DNA of 64,000 nucleotides from Rotaria socialis (Eukaryota; Rotifera; Eurotatoria; Philodinida; Philodinidae). The position numbers were made by a program, and so were the translations under genes. The notes beneath the pieces were generated by a model, which was not told the origin of the DNA, made no database searches, and saw nothing but the letters and a program-made list of their open reading frames with translations. Position 1 is the first letter of the stretch. The number at the start of each line of letters is the position of its first letter. Shown piece after piece: positions 10,886-23,259 of this stretch. Where the stretch lies: NCBI GenBank assembly GCA_905331475.1, contig CAJNYU010001751.1:8866-72865 (forward strand). Direction: 5' to 3'.

Positions 10886-13800
10886 GTGAACTTCAAGAAT
10901 TTCATTTTTTCGTGAAGGTCGTATTAATCATTATTTTATGTCAACGGATCGTTTTGCTTCATTATTGAGTGTATTTATGTTTAAAGTAAATGTTTTTATA
11001 AAAATAGAATTGGCTAAATACTCCGAATTAATGTTACTAAAACTTTCATTCAAATATTTGCAAGACAGAGAGCTAAATCAATCATATTGAATAGGGCATG
11101 TTGTTGAATGAATGAACGAAGTAGAAAAATATTTTGATAATCAGTGGATATTGGAATCGAAAAATAATAACTCAAGGAAAAGCTCACGAAGAGTGTATAT
11201 TTTCTTATTCAACCAAGATTTGATTTAGTTTGCATGAAGTTGAACTGAATTTTTCTAGGCGATATATGAGGATGTACATCGTCGAGATAACAGAAAACAA
11301 GCAAAATATTACTATATCAATAGATTGTGACATTATTTCTAATATCCAGTTCAAGTTTGGGAAGACTACAGGGAAAAACCTATTATAAATCTTGTGCATT
11401 TGTACGTAGGGCATTAACAGTGGAGGAAACCTAGATTATGGAAGTTTGTGATGAAGCTAGAGTTTAAGTTTTTGAATAGATTACATTTAGCATCAGGAAA
11501 CAATTATGAGAGTTCAGACAAAAGACTTCTTCACATTCAATAAATTTGATCGTAGAAGATTCTGAGCCTGGAAGCCAGAGTAAAGAATGTTAACTTGTCG
11601 CTTGACTGAAATTGTACACGCTCTGATAGACTTGAAACTAATTATATAAAGTAATTCAAATTTCCATTTCTGAAGCAAAAAATATCGTCGCTTAATTCAT
11701 CGTAAAGAGTAAGGTTATTTTTTTTAATGAAAAATGGTTGGTAATTTCATTTTATAGGAATAACGATGATCAGAAATGGTTAGTCTTGGTTTAAAAACAT
11801 TTCCTTCACAATCCTATCTCTTTTATGTAATAAAAGAAAAAGAAACCATTCGATGTGATCTAGGCTTATATCAGTTAAAGTGAGAAACAAAATTTTCGAA
11901 AATCAAAAGACTTTTTTCGTTATTATCGTTTGTATGTTATTGCACAATCGTTATAATTACTCAAATTGCGATGACGTAAAATCTACCCATTTTTACTAAA
12001 ATATCATTGAACTTAGAGAAAATATTAATACTAATTTTAGTAACAATTTTTTACTTCCTACAAAAAACAAATGAAAGCTAATAATATCCCGATGCTCAAA
12101 CGTTAACAATATGAATGTGTACATTCATTCGGCTTCACTCAAAATCTGCGTTGTACTCACATTTTATTTTCGATTCCAACTGACTGATTTATGTTGCGAT
12201 AAAAACATCAAATCAAGAAGGAAGAAAAAAGAGAATGTTTTCGTATCATGCGTATATTAAAATACGACGTTTTCAGTGCAGAAAAATTCCGGAGAGAAAA
12301 TAAACATTGAATGAAAGATGAATTAAAATATTTTTTCTATATTGAAATACGCCATTGATTGGCGTGACTTTTTTTGTGTCACTTGAGTTCGTTTCTGATG
12401 AAAAAAACTAAAATCAAATTGCCTCAAAAAATATTTGTACTGCTTATATGGTTTGATAACTAAAATTGAAGAAGAGTTATTTTTACGCAAATAAAACAAC
12501 AAACGAGAGCTCTCGTCCATATTTTTGCAACCAAAAAAAAACAACATAGATTTTTATGCCTTAGAGAACGAATTAAAAAACAAAAAGGATCAACTTCTTT
12601 CCTTAAGTAAACTAAAACCTAAACGTAATTACAAAAAAATTAAGCAAAACACAAAACATTACGGTTCTAATCGATGTATCCAACATGAAAAATTTTCAAT
12701 GATCAAACGAAAAATTTGTAAATTGGATTAATTAACAGTACAGATTCGATCAAGCAAATAGAATGAAATGGACTTTGAATAAAGACCATTGTAATGCATA
12801 GTGGTAAACAGTTCTTTTTTGAAAAGTCGACTTTTCATTGTTCTCTATTACATACACCCTTGTTTTTTTCTTAATGGAACTTTCAATTTTTTAAAGCTTC
12901 TGGACATGCCTTAGAAATATTTTTTTTATTCGATCGAAAACAAAAATTCTTTTTTTCTCGCATTTGATTATCTCTACACAAATAACTATAAATAGGTATC
13001 TGATAAAAATCTACTCGAATCTTAACGAATATTGCCTTAGAAATAAATCTTTTTCTTTGACAGATTTATCAATATTTTTGATCGAGTGTAAAATTTCTCG
13101 AAACAATCTTAATAGTCTTTTCGCGAGCAAAATACTCTCACATTTGAAATCTCAAGCTCAAAATCAAACATTCAAATGAGTATAAAAACCAAGAAAGCAA
13201 CAGGTGTAAGATAAGTAGATTAGAAATATTATTCAGTATGTGTCTTCCTATTCTCCTTTCCACAAAAAAAGAAAGTTTTGCCTTTGAAAAATCATCATAG
13301 AATGAGATTAAGTATTCTTACATAGTTTTATTGGCACCGTTAAACTAATTCTTTTTCGTAGTTGGATTCACGTCTCATTTTATGAGTAGAATAAAGTTCG
13401 AATTCCAACACCGTAAGAATGTAAAATTTTGATTAAAGACTCCGTAAATTTAGGTTAAGCACGAACGTGTCGAGTATAAAGATTTTCCTACTCGTAATAT
13501 TCTATTTTACGTCGACTGACATTCCTTTTAGCTTCGTTTACGACACAAATTGGTGACCTTGGTAACATGCTCTATTTTCTTTTAATCTTTCTTCACTTCT
13601 ACGATGTCAACAATAGCTATTCTCCATGATTCGCACTAGTGTGTGATATTTTTCTCCTTCTGTAGGGTCGAAGAACGACGTAAAAACGTCACGCGATGAA
13701 CTCCCCTTGATCGAAAAATAGAAGAGGAAAAAAACAGGGTTGCAAATTGTTTTTCAAATGCAGATGTCTTGCGTTCTCCAGAATGCAAAAAAAAAGAAAG

Positions 13801-14049
13801 AGAATCACTTATTGAAAAGTATATAAAAGAGACGGATTTACATTTCGTACTGTAGATCAAAAACTAATAAATAGAGACAACGATAGAAAAGTTTCGAAAT
13901 TTATTTAATTTTTTTCGACTCGGCCCATAGAGAATGAATAATCAGTATTTTTCTCTAGCCACTTTTTTTAAGGATCTTTAAATAATTTTCGTATCATCAA
14001 ATATAAATTGAACTTTGATTCTATCATTCAGATTGAATAAATATTAATT
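10886..14049. other. Gene-poor AT-rich DNA
   Basis: Short ORFs here have low-complexity Lys/Asn/Ile/Phe composition and no recognisable motif. I see no RNA gene or element boundary that I can defend. Confidence 0.5.
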
Positions 14050-14454
14050 ATGCCTCACAATAACTTACAACCACAATTAAATACTGAATGGTAAGTATTG
14101 ATTCATGTTATGAACGAATTTTTTCACATATTATCGTACTATTCCTAAAATAGTTCAACGATGAAATCCGATAAACGAACTGTTCGTAAACGGTTTTCAA
14201 AATTTATATCTAAAGTGCTGTGGAGTTTCAATCAAGCAGCACAAATTCGTTCATTAAACAATGGTGATTGTATTACGGCAGTTGATAAACATACGTCAAG
14301 TTCGCATGGTCATCAGCAAACTATGGCTGATATAAAAAATTATCCAATGCCGTTTGGTTCACAGTATCGAAGGCGTTCCTCTGTGCTTCGGCGTACTTCA
14401 ACATTAACGTCAATTAAAGAAGAAAATGAAATTGAAGTTATGCATTGTACATAA
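14050..14454 (+). CDS. Small basic Ser/Thr-rich protein, family unknown
   Basis: Two exons join in phase, 14050-14090 and 14154-14454, giving 113 residues. The donor is a consensus GTAAGT and the intron is 63 nt. The protein is strongly basic in its first half (KSDKRTVRKRFSKF) and has a near-C-terminal RRRSSVLRRTST segment with two arginine-directed kinase sites (RRxS type). It has no signal peptide or membrane segment. AATAAA-like signals lie downstream. I do not recognise the family. It could be a small regulatory or kinase-substrate protein; that is inference from the motif alone. Confidence 0.5.
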
Positions 14455-15064
14455 AACAAAGAACAAGGTGTGGTTACGTTGAGAGAGAATTCTTCTAGTC
14501 GCGAATAACTGTAGAGCTTTTAGCAGGTGTGTTTATTCTTGATATGATTAATGTATTGATTTGAAAAACAAAGTCGATAGACTTTGCAATTATTGTTCTG
14601 TGAATAATATTTTGGTTCTAATGTAATCGAAATGAATTTCGTTCAATTAATTGAATTCTATTTATAGCGTTTTATTTTTAAAATAAAAATTTCTTTAAAT
14701 GAAATGCACAACATTATTGCTAATATAAATTAGTTTAGTTCAAGATTTGTATTTCAAACCAGATGGTATTCGAGTTTCACTCGTATACGAATTGCGGTGC
14801 GAAGCACGAGGCGAGTACACGAAAAAATAAAAAATTTAGCGGAAAAGGAACAAACAGTCTTACAATTAATTAGACATCGTTTTGACCTGATTAGTTTTAT
14901 ATTCGCTTGGAAATTACACCTTTTCCTGTCTTCAGCAGTTGTAATAAAAAAACAAAAAAGGTTTCAATGGAGTAGATGATTGCAATTTAAAATTCACTCA
15001 GAGCAGCTATTGTCGAATCTATCACTACGAGAACTCTATCAAGGCGTATGAGCTTGTTCTTATA

Positions 15065-15780
15065 GAACGATTTCGATTGAACATTTAAATATATCTATGA
15101 TTTATTGTGTAGTTTTAGCTGTGAATGAATAGACTAGTGGCTAATATTTTTTTATTACATCATTTTAATCATTTCGAATCTTGAAATCGAAAAGTCCTTT
15201 CAAAATTGTGTTTTTTGGAACGATATCTGTGAGCGCACTGAATGTCCGATGAAAGATGGGATAAAAAATATCAACAGTTAGATCTCGATATGTTTACAAT
15301 GCGTTGGAACGAGTTATTTGTGATTTTCTGGTCTTGAGATCATCATGACAGAAAATGACCTGATATGATGTGCACGTATAGTTCCCAAGAAAAAGAAATG
15401 AAAAATCGGTCTTGACTTCTCTATTTATGTATAAGAATGTAAAACGAAAATTTTCTACTGAGCTAGCTGATCGAAATTGCAAATACTACTTGAGTAACCA
15501 TTAACAAATGCATCACTGTGAAAACTCCATGTATGTCTAGCGACATGTTTTGCAAGAACGATTTCGATTGAACATTTAATTATCTTCATGATTCATTATC
15601 TAAGATCAGCTGTAAATGAATAGACTTTAGTGGCTATCATATATTGATGACGTCATTTTAATTATCTCACGTTCATTTTCGTCATTTTGAAACGATATTT
15701 GTGAGCGAATGGAACGTCGGATTGAAGATTCAAAAACAGAGGTAAAACGTTCGATCTTGACATGTTGATCTCACGTTTTT
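15065..15780. repeat. Diverged tandem duplication, about 490-bp period
   Basis: Two copies begin GAACGATTTCGATTGAACAT at about 15065 and 15556. They stay alignable for over 200 bp, through words such as TGAATGAATAGACT, AACGATAT and GTGAGCG. Indels and substitutions are common, so the duplication is old. There is no coding potential in either copy. Confidence 0.7.
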
Positions 15781-16198
15781 TAATGACTTTTCTATGACTT
15801 TCACTTCTCGAGATCATCAAGATATAAAATAATAAACTGTAATGCGTACGTCGATAAAGTAAAAGAAAACACAAGTAAACTCGCGACGGACTACAGAAAT
15901 GCTTCATGCTTCGCATCGCATTAAAAACTTCAGTTCTCCTTTACTCTATGTATAAAATTATTGATCAATATGATAAACTATAATTCAAATTTAAATAAAA
16001 TTCATGAGTTTTTGCAATAAATTTTGAATTCAACTCGCTAGCATTAATAACTCCGGTATATATATCCGCAGTGGAACAAATGCAGCAGCTTATTTTTTAT
16101 TAATGCAAAACTCCTGGAGAAAAAATTACAAATCTGTCTCACGCTTCAGTGAAAACAAAATGGTGTGTTCTGTTTTATTTTACATTTTGTTTTAAATT

Positions 16199-16293
16199 AG
16201 AATTGACATTTAGTTAAATAATATAGTGGACTACAGAAAGAAACATGTCTCTTTCTCTCGGTTTAGTCAACTATTTAACTAAAAGTCAATTCT
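16199..16293. repeat. Short hairpin with 22-bp arms
   Basis: AGAATTGACATTTAGTTAAA at 16199 pairs with TTTAACTAAAAGTCAATTCT ending at 16293, with a loop of about 50 bp and one or two mismatches. It could be a tiny foldback element or a transcribed hairpin. I see no clear target duplication. Confidence 0.6.
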
Positions 16294-19200
16294 ACTTTCA
16301 AATGAATGAAGACGAAAATGAAAATATGAAGTTTTGTTTTTCACTGGCTCCTGAGATAGACTTTTAATCTTATCTGTGTCAGCGTATAAATCTGTATCAG
16401 ACATTATTCACTCTTCTGAGATTGTATGGAAGTTGTATTACATTGCTACGCATGAGATATTTATAGTCTCTCCATGAAAATGTGAGAGTTCTATACAACT
16501 TTGTTCAGCTACTCAAAATTAAAAATATTTCAATTTGCAAATAATGTTGTCACATATCTACTGATTAGGTTCAACGATCTTTTATATAGAATGATTTTAG
16601 TAGCTATCATATTATCCTTACACAGGGCAGCATTTAGAGAAATAATTTTCTCTTTATCGTCAACGGATCATTAAAAGGAATGGTTAATTCACTGAGGAAA
16701 GTGCGAAAATTTTCCGGCATGGAACTCGCAAAAACCAAAGTTTACTACCTTGTTGAGTTCTCAAATACTAAATGAATGTATATAAGACAAGATACGCTTT
16801 TTACAAAATGAAGGCAGATGAATAGAATGCTTTTATCAGATATTCCCATAAAGTACCAGCACAGCTTAGAATGAAAGAGCTAGAATCGAAAGCGTTCGGT
16901 GCAGAAAGTTGGATTCCGTTAGAATTAACATATCATTGTTAGCAACAATTAATATTCAGTTGTATTCAATAATATCATGTTGTGAGAAAAATATGTGATG
17001 CTAAGACAAACGAAAAATACATAGTCCTGAACATGTTGGCAAGTGTACAGAGGCAAAATAAAAATATCAGGGCTCTTAATCGATCATTCTAATTGGTTCG
17101 ATCTATATTGCACAAGTTGTCGCTGTGTTTTCTACGAATATTTTTCAATTGCTTATGTTTAATGAAGTTGAAGTTGAAGTTTCACCGTGATCATCTGAGA
17201 ACTTTATCGACTTCCGCATGATCTTTTACTGCTTTTTTTCAGTTAAAATCAGATAGCATGTTACCAGACAAAAGAAAAAGTGTATCACGCAGTATGTTTC
17301 CAACAATTATTCGGGTACACGTATAATGACTCGTTAAAAACTATGGTAAATGACTTATATCTTATCTAAATGGGTAATTGAAATACTCAGATCTCTCTTC
17401 AGCTACCATCATAATAGTTTAATTCGGTAAATATCTGTTGACTTATGGTGCACGACAATTACATTAGCTCCTTTCACCTGTCCGATATGTCTACGCTCCT
17501 GTTCGTGTCTTGTAATGTATCATGCCGGCAAATTTGTATAGAAAGACCGACCCATTTCTATTTGATTTGTATCAGTATGTTCTAAATTTAGTTGAAGAAA
17601 CAAACCAAGATTACATCTTGGAACTATGCATATGTATTCGCAATGCGAAAGTGAAATTCCTTTATCATATGAAAGGACTCACTAGGCTTCACCGCTCAGT
17701 AAGAATTATTAATGATGAATTAGAATTTGATTAGTGTTGATGAGGTTCGCTGCCTTTCAAGAGATGAAAGATGGTCGAAAGTGTTTCGCGTAGCTGAGTA
17801 GATGCAAAGACAACACACGATTTATCTGACATTTTAATCGAAGCAAAATCTAGAAAAATGGAGCAAATTCATGTAGTTATCAATGATTTTGCTTACTCAG
17901 ATGCTGTCGAGAACAAAATAAAGAATAATAGACATTCACTAGTCATTTAGAAATATCTTTGGAAGTGACTCTAGATCTTGTTTTACAGCAGATGAAGACC
18001 TAAAGTCACACCACACAAACATGTAGATCCCAATATTTGTTGGCAGCAATATTTATTATTATTATCGCCAAACTAACCACAAAAAAAACACTGACATTCA
18101 TATATTATTCGATATATCTCTTTAGTATCGTCTATATTTTGTGTCATGTACTTCATTCTTGACTTAATAATTATTTCAAAACAAACAGTAAAATATTTCT
18201 GAGCCATAGAAAATATATACATTTCGCAACAACACATTCATACAGTATAACCATCAGCAGCTTTTTTTCTTTATAATCAATAATAGATAAAGCCGATGAT
18301 ATTAAGGCATGAGATTTCTCAAGATGAGTAACTGTTGATGTATGCATGATAGACAACACGAGTATTATTGGAGAAAATACATCATTAATCAATTTTCTAG
18401 ACCAATTCTTCGATTTAACAAATACAGCTATTATCAAATTAGTAGGCTGCTGTACTGCATTTCACACAGCCAAGATATAGATATTTAAATCGAGCAGATG
18501 ATACGATGCGTTTGTAAGACACATACAGACTAATATATCAAGAAGAGAACAATCAGTTTCGGAAAAATGCAGATGGAGTTATCATCAATATAATGGCTAT
18601 CAACATGATCGAGCCCATAGACAATTTTATACTGTTTTTCGTAGAATTCTAAAAGTTGACGGCTAGCTACAGTCCAATTGTTGTCAAATTACAACCTATA
18701 TCGTCTATTATTCTAGCAGAAGTTCTTGCCCAAGCCCCACGTCTCGTGAGTTCTCCATTACGCAGTGTTGCAACTTCACGTTTTCTTCTCTTTATTAATT
18801 ATCCAACTGCTTAGCTTTACAGAATGACGAGTCTATTCAGATGAGACTTTTTTGTGACACTTGATATAACAAAACAAATTGAGTTCTAATTTAAAACTAA
18901 TTTTCTTCACGGGTTGTTTCTAAATGAAGAACTAGAAAAATGTTTCTGTGACTCGTAGCGAAAATTAATAACGAGAAAAAAAGATTTTCTTCTGATATCG
19001 TGGTTCTCCTATTTTATTATTCTCTATGCCATTAATCATGGCACTCTGAATAGTATTATAAATTCTATTTAAAAAACATCCGATGTTGCGAAATTGCGTT
19101 AGTCGCTTCCCACTCATACATCAAGCTTCTTATGTGAGATTATTCTTACTTAAAATGAGATATAAAATGTGTTTGTAAGGTATCAATGTACGACTATTGT

Positions 19201-22200
19201 ATTCATCACCCGATGAGAGTTTATTTGAAATAATTAGTAGTTTCTTTTTACAGGAAAATATTCTCTATAAATCTAAACTATTACAGCAGCTCTTTTTACG
19301 TTTGCACCAGTGTGTAAATGAACCTGTTAAAAAAGATCGATGATATATGAAATAACAATTCAAATAGAATTTTTCATGCTGTTTGGAATGCTACTGTTAA
19401 TGACACATAATGAAGAAAAATCGATGAAGCGTGATTTCATCAGGATACGCTATGTCGCTTTTTTATATAGAATATTTAGTATGAGTCAAAAAAGCGTTAC
19501 TTTTTCATTTTCAGACAATGAAAACATGTTATCGGAACTATTTCTAGGCAGTAATGTAATTCGCCCCATTGAATCACGTAAGTACCTACGATAAAATAAA
19601 TTTTGACTTAGATTGGACACACAAAAGTTTCTAGAAATTAGTGCTTAAATAACTTAACCATCTTGTATTCATATGTATATACAAGCAGAAAGAGAAAGTA
19701 AGTCCTCTAACACTTTTTAAATGCGCATTATCTAATTTGAATCATGATCAAAAATGAATTTTAATTACTAATTCATTTTTAAGGTAAGAAATTATGCTAA
19801 TATTAATCGGAATTTAATACTGTATTGATTACTAATCTGTAAATACAAACATTACTTAAAATAGTATTTAGCATTTCTATTCTATCATTGTTTTACTGTA
19901 ATCAAGGATGTTTTAGATAAAAGTAAAAATGTTTTTCATCTCATAATCTTAATAATAGTCGTACTGAATTGTGTGAAGTAACTGTAACATGAGATGCTTC
20001 TAATGTACGGATCACTATGATTGACATGAAAATCAACAAAGTTGATTAAGAATAACATTTATTTTTCATGTCTTTCGATAAGAATAAAAATGATTGATCA
20101 TTAAAATCTTCATTCATAAGATCTCTTAAATTTAAGAATACTACTCATGAAATGCACCAGTGCGTGGGTAACCCTTATGTCATAAGAGGATCTGAAAATT
20201 TCCAATGAAAAGTAAATAGAATGAATAGGTAGAAACTTTATATGTGAGTAATCTGAAATTTAATGCCTAGCATGATTCTTACGAGCTTAATGCAAAACAA
20301 ATGATATTAGGAAAATTCCCTAGAATAGAATGCAATTGATATTCTGTTAGCCAGACATAACACTAAATAAAGAATATTTCAATTATAGTAATCAGGTCTT
20401 TAGTCTGCTAGTGAAATTTCTGTGTGATTAAAATATGAAACTATATATAGCTATCCTCGCTAATTATATAATGATTATTTCCTTCTATTTTTGAACGCAT
20501 TTCTTCGACACTTGTACTTGACGCTCTAGAAATCCAATTAGAGAGTAATTTCTATATTCGATAGAGACGCTATTGAAATATGGTGTGCAGTTGTATGTGA
20601 AGAACGTCTACGATGATTCTCAAGGTAATATTTTTTATTTGTCTGTTTTGTTTGTGCGTCATGACGATCAAAGTGTTTGTCTTCGTACTTTTAGGCTCGC
20701 TTAAAGCAATCCTCGGCGATTGCCAAATACATGATCAACTTAATATCATTGCATGCAATATTTTATAATAGTTTTTTACACAGACCAAATGAACCATTAC
20801 TTTAAAGCTTTCTCTTTCTGTGATAAAAGCAGTTTTGTTACACCAAAAATGTTTTCACTCAAGATCGATTTCATTAAAAATCTTCGTTCAATAATAGCAT
20901 TTTCTAGTCATTTACATAATATAAAAATGACTATCATTTACTATAGAATACAATGCATATGTGAGTCTTTAGATTTTAAGAAACAAATACCGTGATATTG
21001 TATGGAATAAAAATATTTACAATAAAGTCTCTCATAGTGCACACCGCCTAATTATGAATAGTCTCACGTTCGAAAGAGCATTTTTTTTTACTGAAATGCC
21101 TATCTCTCTCTTTAATATGAACAGACCCTTATTCTGAACAGTGAACTCTGTTTTTCAGTACATTTCGATTATATAACCTCTCTCGAACATTAACGTCTTG
21201 TTTTGACCTCTTACTATTCTGTCTTTGTTTTATACAATTTAAGTGGGTACATCCTTTATATGATTCGACTACTGTATATGTGGAGTAAACAATGGTGTCA
21301 CAACACAAGTGCATTATGTAAGAATAATTGCTGTTAATTTTGTGATAACGATTATCGTAGTAGTTTATAACAACGTAAATTAGCTCAAGAATATAATATT
21401 CCGCTTGATACTATATCAAATATGTTAAAATGTTAAACAGAATCAAAATGTTTTCTCTACTCTATATACTTCAATACTCGTTTTAGATTTAGGTGAACAA
21501 AATAATAAATAACTAAGTCATTATCTAGTAATATTATGATAGTACGCCTATGGAATCTTATCTTCGGTTGGCGACAAAGTATGTATCAACTCTCTATAGT
21601 GAACGTCTTTTAGCGGTCTCGATGATGTTCACAATAGAAAGGTTTTACTGTATACATATAGAAATATCTGTATCTCTAATATCTTGATGTATATCAACTA
21701 TAGTAACAGTGGTTACTGTATCTCTGTCTATGATTAAGCATCATCAACAGGTAAGTACAAAAAAAATAAAATTTCACATACTTTTCCCATAATAAATGTC
21801 TATTTATTGCATTGCAAAGATTTTTTATTTCGAGCCTTTGATTAATTATAATTTCATAGTTTTCACTCTTTTGTTTACTTCTTTCAAGTTTAATTATCAA
21901 ATTCAAGGTTCATTTCTGTTCTTATCTTTTGGTTTTATTTATATGACAAGAAACAATTTATCATCGAATCTTTTTTTTCTCTTGTTTGAATCGATATACA
22001 TATCTATCTGATTATATAAAATGAACACAGGTAGATGACTGTCGTGCTATTATTGCAATCCTCTTTTTTTCCTTTTTTCATTGACACAATGTTGTGATCC
22101 CTTATTAGAAACAAAACTCACTTTGCTCGATTTTAATATCCACTGAAGCGAAACGCAGACATCATCGTGCGAGAGAATCGAGTAGCTATAGGTATGTAAC

Positions 22201-23259
22201 ACATGGANATGTAAAGTACCGTCTCAGTTTTTTTTTGGCTTTGAAAGATTCTATTTTTATTTGTCTAAATTATGTGATTGATAACTGCTATAGAAATGAG
22301 TAGAATACAAAAAACGATGACGATAGTTAACCAAGTCATGTTTGCGCTTATTCATGATAGCAATTGTGCATTTTCCTATTGATAATTTATGTGCATCGTT
22401 GCTGGTTAGAATCAACGAAAAGAAAGAAAAAATTAATAGTCTAGATATTAAGTAATATTGGCGATGAAATACGTCTATAATCGAATAGACAGTTTATTAT
22501 TGATGAGCAATCTACATAAAACCTTAATGTTTTTCGTTTAAAAGCAACTTATAATCAGTAGAAAAAACGACGTTTTGGCTACAAATAATGAAGTCTTTTG
22601 TTGCATAAACTGTTTGTTACTTTATTGAAAATGGTTTAGGAAGTAAAGTATATTTTGTTCGATCTATAATAGACAAGCATTTCTACATGTATTCTTTCCT
22701 ATTAATTTTCCTGTGTAGAAAAAGAAAAATGAATGAATTTTTTTCTCATTAATATTACTTTGCATGAATTGGCGATTAGTTATTGTACTCATTATATTTA
22801 CTTATTTATTGGCATTTCATGAATGGGCTTTAATTGTCTACAGCTAACGAACTACCTGGCTCTTGCCAAAAATAGCAAGTTTTGTGAACAAAAACAAACT
22901 TTGGATAGATTTATTTTTATACATTTTTTTCAAATGAATATATAAGCTTACAGAACTTTGAAATGATAATTAACTTGCATCTGTAAAGTAATGAGTCTTT
23001 CTTTTTTACTAGATATATATTATAAAACGATTGCTATTCACAATAGTCTATCGTTTACATTTCGCGTCTCTTACTGACGTTTATTAATATTGTCACCGGC
23101 GATCATCATCAAACGTTTTTTTTCTTACATACTTTTTTTCCGTAGAATAGATCTGATTCGATTGCAAGCTTATCATATATTTACATAGCTAGTAATCGAT
23201 TATACAAATAAATAAATTTATTATAATTTGTTTATATCAGAAAAAGAAATTCGTCTGCG

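Larger units (their letters stand above)
14455..23259. other. Long gene-poor interval
   Basis: Nearly 9 kb with no gene I can support. Short ORFs at about 17522-17734 and 19340-19594 have somewhat protein-like composition; the second ends at a good donor (GTAAGT near 19577), but no partner exon is recognisable. Repeats at 15065-15780 and 16199-16293 are listed separately. The final few hundred bases before 23260 may hold the receptor promoter and 5' UTR. A single N lies near 22207. Confidence 0.45.

Noticed and set aside
17522..17734. 70-codon ORF with fairly balanced composition
   Set aside because: No recognisable domain, splice partner or regulatory context; it could be chance in a 9-kb gap.
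19340..19594. 84-codon ORF ending at a good splice donor
   Set aside because: I could not find an in-phase downstream exon, and no motif supports it; it may be an unrecognised first exon, but that is not demonstrated.
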